Positions 37,180 through 46,104 of a DNA stretch of 64,000 bases are shown here, in pieces. This DNA is from an uncultured Cohaesibacter sp. (GTDB taxonomy: Bacteria > Pseudomonadota > Alphaproteobacteria > Rhizobiales > Cohaesibacteraceae): positions 1,116,001 through 1,180,000 of the forward strand of contig NZ_OY781114.1 in NCBI RefSeq assembly GCF_963676485.1, given 5' to 3'. The position numbers were made by a program, and so were the translations under genes. How positions within the stretch are numbered: the first letter of the stretch is position 1; every line of letters begins with the position of its first letter. The notes below the pieces were generated by a model, which did no database searches, was not told where the DNA came from, and worked only from the letters and a program-made list of their open reading frames with translations.

Positions 37180-37997
37180 TTTTCATTACTCCAACCGAGT
37201 TCACGAGAAATCTTTTGCGCACATCTCACAATCACCGGTCCGAGCAGATTGATCCGCTGCCGGGGCATGAAATTGAGTGTGCTGGAAATGGAAATGGAAG
37301 CAACGGCGTTGTTTTCATCGGCAAAGACGGGCGCCGCTACGCAGCGAATACCGATTTCATTTTCTGCATCATCGAAGCTATAGCCCCGCTCTTTGGAGAG
37401 GGATAGATCGGAAAAGAACTCAGGATAGCTTTTCAGCTCGGGCCAACCGTCCTTCAAATGTCTCTGGCTTGACGTGAAATCGTAGAAGTCTTTCCACTCA
37501 GATTCGTCCATAGTCATCAGAATGGCCTTGCCAAGCCCGGTAAAAGCCATGGGCATGGTCAGCCCGACGCGTGAGCGCATCTGAAAACCGCGACTGCCGT
37601 TGATCTTGTCCAGATAGATGATCGCGCCATCATTGGTGGGAACAGCAAGATGGATCGTATCGAGCACCTGCTCGGACAGAGCTTCAAGAAATGGGCGCGC
37701 AATGCCAGCCAACGGGCGCTGCTCCCGCGCACGATTGCCAAGTTCGACAAGGCGAGCACCCAGAAAATAGCCTCTTTCGGGAACGTGATAGAGATAGCCC
37801 TCCGTGACCAGATTGTGGATCATCCGCGTAATCGTGCTGCGCGGCACCTGCAATCTGTCGGTCAGACCTTTGACGCTCGACACCCCGTTGCCAACAAGCT
37901 CCAGGATGGATAGTCCTCTCAACAATGTCTGTGTCCCAGCCATAAGAGTCCGTCTTCCGAACTCGCCATAGTCGGCTGGTCCTCCCAAATGAGCCAT
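37176..37997 (-). CDS. IclR family transcriptional regulator
   Basis: A 273-residue regulator. The N-terminal winged helix (LLRGLSILELVGNGVSSVKGLTDRLQVPRSTITRMIHNLVTEGYL) and the C-terminal effector domain (GLTMPMAFTGLGKAIL and the late GIRCVAAPVFADENNAVASISIS) match the family. It is the first gene of the minus-strand operon, with AGGAGG before ATG 37997, and is translationally coupled to dgoK. It should repress or activate the sugar-acid genes in response to a 2-keto-3-deoxy acid or related metabolite. The effector is inferred from gene neighbours. Confidence 0.93.
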   Translation of the reverse strand: MAHLGGPADYGEFGRRTLMAGTQTLLRGLSILELVGNGVSSVKGLTDRLQVPRSTITRMIHNLVTEGYLYHVPERGYFLGARLVELGNRAREQRPLAGIARPFLEALSEQVLDTIHLAVPTNDGAIIYLDKINGSRGFQMRSRVGLTMPMAFTGLGKAILMTMDESEWKDFYDFTSSQRHLKDGWPELKSYPEFFSDLSLSKERGYSFDDAENEIGIRCVAAPVFADENNAVASISISSTLNFMPRQRINLLGPVIVRCAQKISRELGWSNEK

Positions 37998-39046
37998 ATT
38001 TTCCTCCTGGCCCGATCCTATGAAGAGATTTTTGTTTCGTCAAATATTAAATCTAACATTCAGTATCTGGTACACCAGTTTCTAAAATAGCTAGATATTT
38101 CCCCGTATGTTTCGGCCAAAACCTAGTCAAAAGAGGCATGTTTTCGGTGGAAAGTGCCTTCGATACTGGTCTCTATCGAGCGGTCTTGGCTCGCTCACAA
38201 GTCTGGACGGGACAAAAATTCACCTCCTTTTTAGCCAACTCCGAGCGCTAGAAAGGCTAAAAGCAAAGGCGGGAGGGAGGTGGGATTTGTCATCCGGGCC
38301 TTGCACGGAGAATTGGGATCAGATACGCATCAAACCGCACGACCAAATGTCGCAGCCGCAACATTATTGTGCTTTTGTGCGTCTCAATCTAATCATAACG
38401 ATGCATCAAGGGAGGCTCTCAGAGCCATGTCAGCCAGCTTTTTGATTTCGACCGGCAGGTCGTTTCAACTGCAAGCTGCTTGCCATCAGCTCGCACTGTC
38501 AATCCCTTGGTGAGTGACACAGGATAAGCGCAATCAGGCCCAACCAAGCCATTATAATAAAAGCAGAAAATACTGAGGCGAAAGAATGTTTACGCGGCCA
38601 ATCCCACTCCCGATCACGTGCGGTTTACGCATCGTGATTGGTGAAAAGAGCGACAAATTGGCGCAGCCTTCCCATTATTCTCTCCCCTCAGTTTCGTCTC
38701 ATTTTATCCGTTTGTTTTCCCTCTGCGCGGCGAGCGACAACAGCGCCAAGACCTTAAACAGAGGCATTGCCTTTCCGCAGCAGGCCATTGGCTTACGCCA
38801 TTTCGGCAACAAGTTATCACTAAATAACTTACCGATCTCTTCACCCAAGAAGAATCACCACACCGGAATGGACCACACGACATCCTCACACAAGAGCCCG
38901 CAAGCCATTCGCAAGAGACAAGCGGCTATCTCTTGCAAGCAACAGAATTCGCCCCTGGGGCACATACCACAAGAAGCAAACAGGCACCCATCTAAAACAC
39001 TTTCTGGCTTCCTTAATGCCAGAGGAGCAGAGCAAGGAGTAAACGC
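37998..39046. other. Long gene-free region between divergent operons
   Basis: These 1,049 bases separate the IclR and KDG kinase genes. Open frames inside (38107-38445, 38586-39050 and others) show no family resemblance and mixed strand signals, so I do not call genes. CTGGTACACCAG at 38067-38078 is a candidate operator: TGGT and ACCA half sites around a short spacer. The region probably contains two promoters and regulator sites; an undetected small RNA is possible. Confidence 0.5.
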
Positions 39047-40012
39047 ATGACCGAGCAGCTTAAGATTGCCTCCATTGGCGAGTGCATGATCGAACTGTCG
39101 CCAGCCAAAGGCGTCAAGGGATTTGCAGAAGGCACAAAGGTCTTTCGTCAGGCTTTCGCCGGTGACACCTTCAACACCGCAACCTATCTGGTGCGGCAGT
39201 TTTCTCCCAAGGCTGAAGTCTCCTATATCACCGGCCTTGGCTCGGATATGCAGAGCCAGAGCATGCGTGAGACATTTGCCAGCGAAGGCATCAAGGTGGA
39301 CCATATCACTCTGGTGGAAGGCAAAAATCCCGGTCTTTACATGATCGAGAATGACGACACCGGAGAGCGCTTCTTCCACTACTGGCGCAATGATGCAGCT
39401 GCCAAACTGATGTTCGGCGGCTGGTCAGTTGAAAAGATTGCCGCGCTGCTTGGGGAATTCAATCTGGTCTATTTCTCCGGTATCACCCTTGCGATTCTGG
39501 ACGACGCCCAACGCGACAATCTGCTTGCAGCGCTAGCTTCTCTCAAGGGTAAGGTGAAGGTGGCCTTCGATCCCAACTTCCGCCCTGCTCTTTGGCCGGA
39601 CAGAGATAAATGTCGTGCTGTCTTCAGCAAAGCCGCTGGTGTTACCGATTATGCCCTCGTGGGCTGCGAAGACCATGCCGCACTCTGGGAAGAAAGTGAT
39701 GCCGACAAGATTGCTGATGCTTGGCGGGGTTGGGGGGCTGGTGAAGCCATCATCAAGGGCGGCGACAACAGCTGCATCATCGTCAATGATGAAGGTCGCA
39801 TGGAAGTTACCCCTCCGGCCAAACTGAAGCCGGTTGATACCACGGGCGCGGGCGATTCTTTTGCTGCTGGCTATATCGGCATGCGCATTCAGGACAAAAG
39901 CGTTGATGAAGCAGCGCGCATGGCCCATGCCATCGCAGCCAAGGTCATCATGCATCCGGGTGGCGCCATCGACAAGGCTGTCTGGAGCCCGGTTCAAGAC
40001 GGCGAATACTGA
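39047..40012 (+). CDS. kdgK: 2-keto-3-deoxygluconate kinase (PfkB family)
   Basis: A 321-residue ribokinase-family kinase that phosphorylates KDG at C6 for the Entner-Doudoroff route. Typical features are the start LKIASIGECMIELSP, the substrate-binding FAGDTFNTATYL, the FDPNFRPALWPD block and the catalytic DTTGAGDSFAAGY near residue 270. ATG 39047 has AAGGAG upstream. It faces the ten-gene minus operon and complements its KduD-like step. A matching KDPG aldolase is not evident unless the enzyme at 29724 acts on both epimers. Confidence 0.93.
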   Translation: MTEQLKIASIGECMIELSPAKGVKGFAEGTKVFRQAFAGDTFNTATYLVRQFSPKAEVSYITGLGSDMQSQSMRETFASEGIKVDHITLVEGKNPGLYMIENDDTGERFFHYWRNDAAAKLMFGGWSVEKIAALLGEFNLVYFSGITLAILDDAQRDNLLAALASLKGKVKVAFDPNFRPALWPDRDKCRAVFSKAAGVTDYALVGCEDHAALWEESDADKIADAWRGWGAGEAIIKGGDNSCIIVNDEGRMEVTPPAKLKPVDTTGAGDSFAAGYIGMRIQDKSVDEAARMAHAIAAKVIMHPGGAIDKAVWSPVQDGEY

Positions 40013-40021
40013 CAAAATTCC

Positions 40022-40048
40022 TCTGGTCCAGCTCAAGGCCGGACCAGA
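40022..40048 (+). other. Stem-loop between kdgK and the FAH-family gene
   Basis: TCTGGTCC (40022-40029) pairs perfectly with GGACCAGA (40041-40048) across an 11-base loop, without a T tract. It lies inside the 108-base gap of a probable two-gene operon and may tune transcript stability. Confidence 0.4.
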
Positions 40049-40120
40049 CCATACGCCGAACACCGCAGAGTCCATGGCTGGAAATGCGGCTTATAGTCTA
40101 TCTCACAACAGGATAAAACC

Positions 40121-40900
40121 ATGTCCGCTTATGTTCGTACTGTAATCACTCCGCTTGAAACCGTCACCCTGACCGCTGATACCATGCCAGCTTCCCTGCC
40201 AGAAGCTTACGCACGCGTTAAGGCCGTCGTCGAGAAAGACGCAGGCTACGGCGCTGCCTGGAAGGTTGGTGGTTCCACTCCCCCGGCCCAGAAAGCCCTT
40301 GGTATCGACGAGATCTTCTTTGCCCCCATGCATGAAAAGGAAATCGTATCCGCCGACAAACTGGTACCGGGCTTCAAAACCCTGACCATTACATCCGAAG
40401 GCGAAATCGCCCTGCGCGTTTCTGCAAAAGCAGAAAGCTATCTGGAAAAAGGCATGGACGCAGTTGCAGCTGCTCCGCTTGCCGATCTCTTTGATGTCTG
40501 GTGCGTCAGCTCCGAAATGCCTTCCGGCGCGCTCAGCAATGGGGGCGATTTTGGCGTTCCGGCCATCGTATCGGACCGCTGCGGCTCCGGCTGTCTGGTG
40601 CTTGGCCCGGAACATGCCTACACGGCCGAAACCAAATGGAATGGCGAAGTCATGAAGACCGAACAGAATGGCTCGATCATCGCAGAGGGCACCACATCTG
40701 ATCTGGTTGGCGCTGCCGATGAAGTCGCCCGTGATTTCCTCGTTGTTGCCATGAAATACGGCTTCCGTCCAAAGGCTGGCCAGTGGATCTCGACCGGCGG
40801 CATCATTCCTTGCAAACCGCTGGAAGAAAATGCCGACATCAAGATCTATTATGATGGCAAGGTCGAGCTGGCCTTCAAAACCGGTTATGACGCTGCATAA
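40121..40900 (+). CDS. FAH superfamily (2-keto-4-pentenoate hydratase-like) protein
   Basis: A 259-residue protein whose pattern (WKVGGSTPPAQKALGIDEIFFAP near residues 47-70, then a C-terminal AGQWISTGG block) resembles the hydratase/decarboxylase branch of the fumarylacetoacetate hydrolase superfamily. These enzymes use a divalent metal to hydrate or cleave keto acids. It is 108 bases downstream of kdgK on the same strand and is closed by a strong terminator, so it is probably part of the same operon. A role on a diketo-deoxy sugar acid is attractive, since FAH-type hydrolases end the non-phosphorylated L-fucose and L-rhamnose routes. The metal ligands are not obvious, so catalysis is uncertain. 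Confidence 0.75.
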   Translation: MSAYVRTVITPLETVTLTADTMPASLPEAYARVKAVVEKDAGYGAAWKVGGSTPPAQKALGIDEIFFAPMHEKEIVSADKLVPGFKTLTITSEGEIALRVSAKAESYLEKGMDAVAAAPLADLFDVWCVSSEMPSGALSNGGDFGVPAIVSDRCGSGCLVLGPEHAYTAETKWNGEVMKTEQNGSIIAEGTTSDLVGAADEVARDFLVVAMKYGFRPKAGQWISTGGIIPCKPLEENADIKIYYDGKVELAFKTGYDAA

Positions 40901-40976
40901 GAGCATCCTTTGAAAAATTGAGATCTGGTTGATACGTCGCACCGATCTGCCAGATCTCCATGAAGGGATCAAAAAG

Positions 40977-41013
40977 AAAGGCCGTTCTCACTTGATGGGA
41001 ACGGCCTTTTCGT
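40977..41013. terminator. Strong terminator between convergent genes
   Basis: AAAGGCCGTTC (40977-40987) pairs perfectly with GAACGGCCTTT (40999-41009) across an 11-base loop, flanked by A-rich sequence on the left and TTTTCGTTT on the right. It can end transcription of both the FAH-family gene and the convergent GntR gene. Confidence 0.85.
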
Positions 41014-41045
41014 TTGACTGTGCTTCGCGTTTCGGTGAGACCCGC

Positions 41046-41741
41046 TCAAACAGCTTTTGTCTGGGAAATATCGGGCACCTCCCGGCTGAAGGTGCGGTGG
41101 TAGCGCCCGATATGGAAGTCGAGAATAGTGATGGCCGCTTCGATCTTGCCCTCACGCAGGACTTCGATCATTTCGCCGTGCTCTTCAAAGCTCTTGGTGG
41201 TCTGGATGCGATCACGCCCCAGATAGGTCCGGATCGCAGAAACCTTGGCTTCTATCAGACGGTAGCTTTCTGCGAGATACTGATTGTCACAAAGCGCGAA
41301 CATGGCTCTATGAAACTGCAAATCGAGATCAAGATAGTGGGAGCGTTTGTCCACTCTCTTGGCTTCTTCCATCTTCTCCCAGATTCTGGCCAGCTCAGCA
41401 ACAAGACCATCGCGATTGCGCTCGAAAGCCAAGCGCAGAGCGGCCGTTTCCAGAATGTAGCGATATTCGGAGAAGCGCTCCAGATCCGTTCCGCTCAAGG
41501 TGAAAACGAAGGTCCCCTTCTGGGGGATCACATCAACCAGACCTTCCACTTTCATTTGAGCCAAGGCATGGCGAATAGGCGTTTTGCTGATATTCAAACG
41601 ATCGGCAAGTTTTTGTTCCGACAAGGCTTCACCAAGAGCGAATTCGCCCTCACTGATAGCGGCTCTCAGTTTTTCCGTCGCAATATCGGATAAGGACGGC
41701 GGCCTTTCGATTTCTTCCAATTGTGTTCCACTCAGTTTCAA
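41046..41741 (-). CDS. GntR family regulator with FCD ligand domain
   Basis: A FadR-subfamily repressor. The winged helix (about residues 15-75: LSDIATEKLRAAISEGEFALGEALSEQKLADRLNISKTPIRHALAQMKVEGLVD) precedes an all-helical FCD domain with His and Asp residues that bind metal and organic acids (DLDLQFHRAMFAL, SFEEHGEMIEVLREG, ILDFHIGRYHRTF). The frame remains open to 41900 but passes through an operator; TTG 41741 gives 231 residues, the normal FCD length, though its ribosome site is weak, so the start is uncertain. FCD regulators commonly sense sugar acids such as gluconate, galactonate or uronates, which fits the locus. Confidence 0.88.
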   Translation of the reverse strand: MKLSGTQLEEIERPPSLSDIATEKLRAAISEGEFALGEALSEQKLADRLNISKTPIRHALAQMKVEGLVDVIPQKGTFVFTLSGTDLERFSEYRYILETAALRLAFERNRDGLVAELARIWEKMEEAKRVDKRSHYLDLDLQFHRAMFALCDNQYLAESYRLIEAKVSAIRTYLGRDRIQTTKSFEEHGEMIEVLREGKIEAAITILDFHIGRYHRTFSREVPDISQTKAV

Positions 41742-41775
41742 GAGTTTTTCTAAATTGAGAATTCCGATTCCATCG

Positions 41776-41794
41776 GTGGTATCAAGTATACCAC
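41776..41794. promoter_or_regulatory. GntR autoregulatory operator candidate
   Basis: GTGGTAT (41776-41782) and ATACCAC (41788-41794) are perfect inverted repeats around CAAGT, just upstream of the likely GntR start. TGGT-ACCA symmetry is the typical signature of FadR-subfamily binding sites. Confidence 0.65.
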
Positions 41795-42204
41795 ACACCA
41801 GGTAGATGCAAACTATGGCTTTCTCAAGAATGGTGCAAATAGTTTGGACAAATTTTGTCCCATCACTTTTGCGCCCGGTCTTCTGGGCAGCCCGGAGCAC
41901 GCACTCACGCCCCTACCCTTACTCTATATGATGCAACGGATCGCAAGGATTACTCATATATGGCTTGTTTCTGCCAGATTCAAATAGAAGAAACTGCTAA
42001 CTTGCTCATATCCTGCTTTTCCAAATGCCATGAGATGCTGTCCCCTCCTTGCCATGAGTGATGCACAGCAAGCTCCCATCCATGCGCAAATTGATACCCA
42101 AAAAACTGTACCACAATCTCTGATGGGCATCCAATTCAGAAGCTTACCACCAACAGCAAAAGACTAGACCTGTCCATCCTCGCAAGACAATGGAGCAAAG
42201 CGAC
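41795..42204. other. Gene-free region between GntR and shikimate-dehydrogenase-like genes
   Basis: No gene is supported here. Candidate open frames at 41855-42061 lack family resemblance. The stretch should contain the GntR promoter; no terminator is evident for the shikimate-dehydrogenase-like gene ending at 42205. Confidence 0.4.
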
Positions 42205-43065
42205 CTATGAAGGGGATTGGAGTCGCTCTTGTCTGGCAACGGCATGAGAAAATTCCGAAGCCTTTTCAACCAAAGCGCGGTCCGGACGAACACCCGTATA
42301 AAGCGCGAATTGCTCGACCGCCTGCAGCACGATGACCTCGGCGCCGGATATGCAGTTTTTGCCGTGCTTTTGCGCGGCCAGCATCAAGGGTGTTTCGGCA
42401 GGCATGGCCACCACATCGAACACATAGTCAGAAGCGTTGATGATCTCTTCGCCAAAAGCCAGCATGTCGGCTTCCGGCCCTTGCATGCCCATGGGCGTTG
42501 CATTGATGATGAGAGGCGCGGTCAAGCCTTGCGTCGTCGGAGCCCAATCAAAACCATAAAGATCGGCAAGTATGCGGCCCGTCTCCTCATTGCGGGCAAC
42601 GATGGTGCCCTTCTCATGCCCACTATTCTTGAGCGCGGCAGCCACGGCCTTTGCCATGCCGCCAGAGCCGTGCAGCAGGAATGGCATCGCCGGGTCGATC
42701 CTTGCCTTGGCCAGAAGATCATAAATAGCGATATAATCGGTGTTGTAGCCAGTCAGATATCCATCATCATTGACGATGGTATTGACGCTATCAATGGCGC
42801 TGGCGGATGGTTCCAAAGCATCGAGCAATGGGATCACCGCTTCCTTGAAGGGCATGGAGATGGCGCAGCCCCGAATGCCAAGCGCACGCACGCCACCAAT
42901 GGCGGCAGGCAGATCAGTTGTCGAGAAAGCCTTGTAAACGAAATCAAGCCCGAGTTCTTCATACATCTTGTTGTGAAAACGCGTGCCGAATGGGCTGGGT
43001 CGGGCGGACAGCGACATGCACAGACGGGTTTTGGGACCGATCAGGGGTTTTTGCGTCGACATCAT
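42205..43065 (-). CDS. Shikimate dehydrogenase family paralogue
   Basis: A 286-residue AroE-fold NAD(P) oxidoreductase. The catalytic Lys lies in CAISMPFKEAVIP and the partner Asp in GYNTDYIAI; LHGSGGMAKAVAAAL is the nucleotide loop, and INATPMGMQG is conserved. The N-terminal shikimate-binding motif is atypical: SLSARPSPFGTRFHN instead of the usual SKSPxxHN. That suggests a paralogue with another substrate (quinate or a sugar-acid-like compound) rather than the aromatic-amino-acid enzyme. ATG 43065 lies seven bases after AAAGG. It neighbours the GntR gene of the sugar-acid locus. Confidence 0.85.
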   Translation of the reverse strand: MMSTQKPLIGPKTRLCMSLSARPSPFGTRFHNKMYEELGLDFVYKAFSTTDLPAAIGGVRALGIRGCAISMPFKEAVIPLLDALEPSASAIDSVNTIVNDDGYLTGYNTDYIAIYDLLAKARIDPAMPFLLHGSGGMAKAVAAALKNSGHEKGTIVARNEETGRILADLYGFDWAPTTQGLTAPLIINATPMGMQGPEADMLAFGEEIINASDYVFDVVAMPAETPLMLAAQKHGKNCISGAEVIVLQAVEQFALYTGVRPDRALVEKASEFSHAVARQERLQSPS

Positions 43066-43180
43066 GGAAAAGCCTTTCTCGATATCCGGGGTGAGAGATC
43101 CATAGCCCGCGCAGACTGACTATAAAGCCCTCAACGCAGTAGAGACAAGCGCGCCGCATGCCAGCAGCAGCCCTTGGACA

Positions 43181-43214
43181 AATAAAAAAGGCACGCCCGA
43201 AATGCGGGCGTGCC
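43181..43214 (-). terminator. Rho-independent terminator of the fructose operon
   Basis: GGCACGCCCG (43190-43199) pairs perfectly with CGGGCGTGCC (43205-43214) around a five-base loop. On the minus strand, read after fruA (end 43279), a run of T follows the stem (A tract 43181-43189). It ends fruBKA. Confidence 0.88.
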
Positions 43215-43278
43215 AGTCAGATGGGAATGATGCCAGATCAATAGAAGGGACTTTTTGAAGACTTGGCATCAGTCCTTT

Positions 43279-45066
43279 TTATTCCGCAGCCACTGCAGCA
43301 GGCACTTCATTCACTGGACGCTTGAGGATAACCAGAAGCGCTGTCGTGACAGCCGTACCTATGAGAATGGACAGGATATACATGGACAGGTTGCTAACTG
43401 CATGCGGGATGGCCAGCACGAAGGCACCGCCATGTGGCGCACGCAGACCGCAGCCGAAATACATGGAAAGCGCACCTGTGAGAGCCGAACCAACCATGAT
43501 GGACGGGATCACACGCAGTGGATCTCTGGCAGCATAAGGGATTGCCCCTTCGGTAATGAACGACAGCCCCAGTACGAAGGCCGCCTTACCAGCTTCGCGC
43601 TCTTCTTCGGTGAAGCGGTTCTTGGCGATGAAGGTTGCAACGGCCAGCCCGAGCGGAGGCGTCATGCCAGCAGCCATGGTGGCCGCCATCGGGCCGAAGG
43701 TATCGCTGGTCAAAAGGCCAACGGAGAAGGCATAAGCCGCTTTGTTCACCGGACCGCCCATGTCAAAGGCCATCATGGCACCCAGAACAAGACCAAGGAT
43801 AACGGCGTTGGTCTGGCCCATCCCTTGCAGCATGGCTGTCAGGCTTTCGTTGATGTAGCGAACCGGTTCGCCAATCACATAGACCATCAAGAGGCCGACA
43901 ATAGCGGTCGAAAGCAATGGCAGAACCAGCACCGGCATCAGCCCCTCAAGGGATCTGGGCAACTTGATATTGTCACGCAACCACAAGGCCACATAACCCG
44001 CAAGGAAACCGGCCAGAATACCGCCAAGGAAACCGGCGCCAAGATTGACAGCCAAGAGGCCACCAATGAGGCCGGGCGTCAGGCCCGGTCGGTCGGCGAT
44101 GGAATAGGCCATGAAACCGGCCAGAACCGGAACCATCAGCTTGAAGGCCGCGCCGCCACCAATGGTCATCAAGGCAGCTGCCAGCGTGCCTTCTTGCTTG
44201 AAGGCTTCAATGCCGAAGACAAAGGACAGGGCGATCAACAGACCGCCGGCCACAACAACCGGCAGCATGTAGGACACACCGGTGAGCAAATGCTTGTATG
44301 GGCCGGAGCGGCTGGCCTTGAGAGCTGCCTTGGCTTCTTCGAGCGACTGCATCTTCTCGCCACTCTGACCGCCAGCGGCAGGGGCTGCCGTTTCGGCTTC
44401 ATTGAAAGCAGAGGCAATCACACCTGCGGCGTCTTTTACAGCCGCGCCAACGGAAGAGCGGTAGATCGGCTTGCCAGCAAAACGGCTTTCGTCCACATGG
44501 GTGTCGGCGGAGATGATCACCACATCAGCGGCGGCGATATCTTCCGGGGTGAGTTGATCCTTGGCCCCGACGGAGCCCTGGGTTTCAACCTTGATTTCGT
44601 GACCTGCAGCGGTCGCCTTTTTCTTCAGGGCATCGGCTGCCATGAATGTGTGAGCGATGCCCGTTGGGCAGGACGTAACAGCGACAATGCGCTTTTTGGT
44701 ATCATCAGATGTGGACACGGCTTCCTCCTTATGCTGGTCACAACTTGCTTGTTCCGGTATCCCGGCAGCTTTGAAAGCCTTGGCCAATACTCCAGCTGTA
44801 TCCCGAATGGCCAGACTTGTGGTTGTCTTGTAAATGGTCAGACCCTTGAAAGGGGCCTGATCGATCTCTTCATCGATCGCCAGGATCACCAGATCCGCCT
44901 TGGCGATATCCTCTTCTTTCAAGGGAGAGGTAATCTCGTCAGGGGCGCGACATTCCATTACAACGTCGTGGCCTTGATCGCTGGCAACCTTGCGCAAGGC
45001 TTCGGCCGCCATCAGGGTATGTGCCCGGCTTTCCGCACTGGCGGATACGCCTACAATTGTTGCCAT
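43279..45066 (-). CDS. fruA: PTS fructose transporter subunit IIBC
   Basis: The membrane component of the fructose phosphotransferase system, which imports fructose and phosphorylates it to fructose 1-phosphate. The 595-residue protein has two tandem IIB-like domains and one IIC. The first (1-100) is degenerate and lacks the active Cys (GVSASAESRAHT). The second carries the phosphorylated Cys in VAVTSCPTGIAHTFMAADAL (about residue 131). From about residue 245 a IIC domain with eight to ten membrane helices follows, ending near VILKRPVNEVPA. ATG 45066 has GGAAGA upstream. It is the last gene of the operon and is followed by the terminator at 43181. Confidence 0.96.
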   Translation of the reverse strand: MATIVGVSASAESRAHTLMAAEALRKVASDQGHDVVMECRAPDEITSPLKEEDIAKADLVILAIDEEIDQAPFKGLTIYKTTTSLAIRDTAGVLAKAFKAAGIPEQASCDQHKEEAVSTSDDTKKRIVAVTSCPTGIAHTFMAADALKKKATAAGHEIKVETQGSVGAKDQLTPEDIAAADVVIISADTHVDESRFAGKPIYRSSVGAAVKDAAGVIASAFNEAETAAPAAGGQSGEKMQSLEEAKAALKASRSGPYKHLLTGVSYMLPVVVAGGLLIALSFVFGIEAFKQEGTLAAALMTIGGGAAFKLMVPVLAGFMAYSIADRPGLTPGLIGGLLAVNLGAGFLGGILAGFLAGYVALWLRDNIKLPRSLEGLMPVLVLPLLSTAIVGLLMVYVIGEPVRYINESLTAMLQGMGQTNAVILGLVLGAMMAFDMGGPVNKAAYAFSVGLLTSDTFGPMAATMAAGMTPPLGLAVATFIAKNRFTEEEREAGKAAFVLGLSFITEGAIPYAARDPLRVIPSIMVGSALTGALSMYFGCGLRAPHGGAFVLAIPHAVSNLSMYILSILIGTAVTTALLVILKRPVNEVPAAVAAE

Positions 45067-45091
45067 TGCTCTTCCTTTCTCCTCTCGAACC

Positions 45092-46039
45092 TCACAATTT
45101 CTCTATGACCACATTGGCAGCGAAAGCCTTGATGACTTCCTGCGCGGGCAAATGAGGCCCGATCTCTCCCAGAGCCCCCAGAGAAAAGCCGGTTGCCAGA
45201 CGGGCTAGGTCCGCAAGCGGAAGTCCTTCTGACCGGCCATGCAATATGCCGGCGACCATTGCGTCGCCTGCGCCAACCGTGCTTTTGACCACAGCGCCTT
45301 TCGGCATGGCGTGCAGCACGTCTTCTTCAGTGATAAACAGGGCCCCGTCGGCCCCCATGGAAACGACAATGAGACCAACCCGACCACTGGTCAGCGTGCG
45401 CGCAGCGGTGATGATCTCCTGGTGGGTCGTCAATTTGCGGCCTGCCAGTTCGGATAGTTCGTCCACATTGGGCTTGATGATGTCCGGCCCGGCATCCAGA
45501 GCGGCAGCAAAGGAGAGCCCGCTTGCATCAAGGATCACCTCTTTGCCCAGCCCCTTGAGATGGCTGATCAGATCGCGATAGATGCTGTGGGGCAAACCGG
45601 TAGGCAGGCTGCCTGCGAGCACAAATTGCTCTGCGCCATTGGCCGCCAACTGATCAATCGCCGCTTCAAGAGCCTCTAGACCCTCGGCGCAATTCTGCAA
45701 CCCGGGGGCGTTGATGTCGGTGATTTCCTGCTTGGCCGAATCAACGATCTTGATGTTGACGCGGGTCGCCCCTGCCAGCCGAACAAATTGGTCCTCGATA
45801 TCCAGATGCGCGAACAGCTGCTCGAAAGGATGGGCGTTGTCCTTGCCCAGAAATCCGGTGACCGCAATCTTATGCCCGAACTGGGCGAGAAAGCTGGCCA
45901 CATTGACCCCCTTGCCGCCAGCATCAGACTGTTCGCTGGCAACCCGATTGACTTCGCCTATGGCAAAGTTCGGGATCTGGATGGTTTGGTCAATTGCCGG
46001 ATTGAGGGTAACCGTAGCGATTTTTGCCCCAGCACTCAT
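45092..46039 (-). CDS. fruK: 1-phosphofructokinase
   Basis: The enzyme converts fructose 1-phosphate, the PTS product, to fructose 1,6-bisphosphate. The 315-residue PfkB protein has the start KIATVTLNPAIDQTIQI, the SDAGGKGVNVASFLAQFG glycine motif and the catalytic STVGAGDAMVAGI near residue 257. It lies between fruB and fruA in the usual operon order, 25 bases before fruA. ATG 46039 has GGGGAAAG upstream. Confidence 0.96.
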   Translation of the reverse strand: MSAGAKIATVTLNPAIDQTIQIPNFAIGEVNRVASEQSDAGGKGVNVASFLAQFGHKIAVTGFLGKDNAHPFEQLFAHLDIEDQFVRLAGATRVNIKIVDSAKQEITDINAPGLQNCAEGLEALEAAIDQLAANGAEQFVLAGSLPTGLPHSIYRDLISHLKGLGKEVILDASGLSFAAALDAGPDIIKPNVDELSELAGRKLTTHQEIITAARTLTSGRVGLIVVSMGADGALFITEEDVLHAMPKGAVVKSTVGAGDAMVAGILHGRSEGLPLADLARLATGFSLGALGEIGPHLPAQEVIKAFAANVVIEKL

Positions 46040-46104
46040 GACATCTTTCCCCTGACGGATGACAGCCGATCATCGGCTGTCGATGCTTGTCTCTTAGGTT
46101 CGGG

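Noticed and set aside
38107-39050. Several open frames in the IclR-kdgK gap
   Set aside because: None has family resemblance or a good start, and they lie on both strands.
43255-45108. 617-codon open frame opposite fruA
   Set aside because: It is antisense to a clear PTS gene. Its product is low-complexity in character and matches no family.
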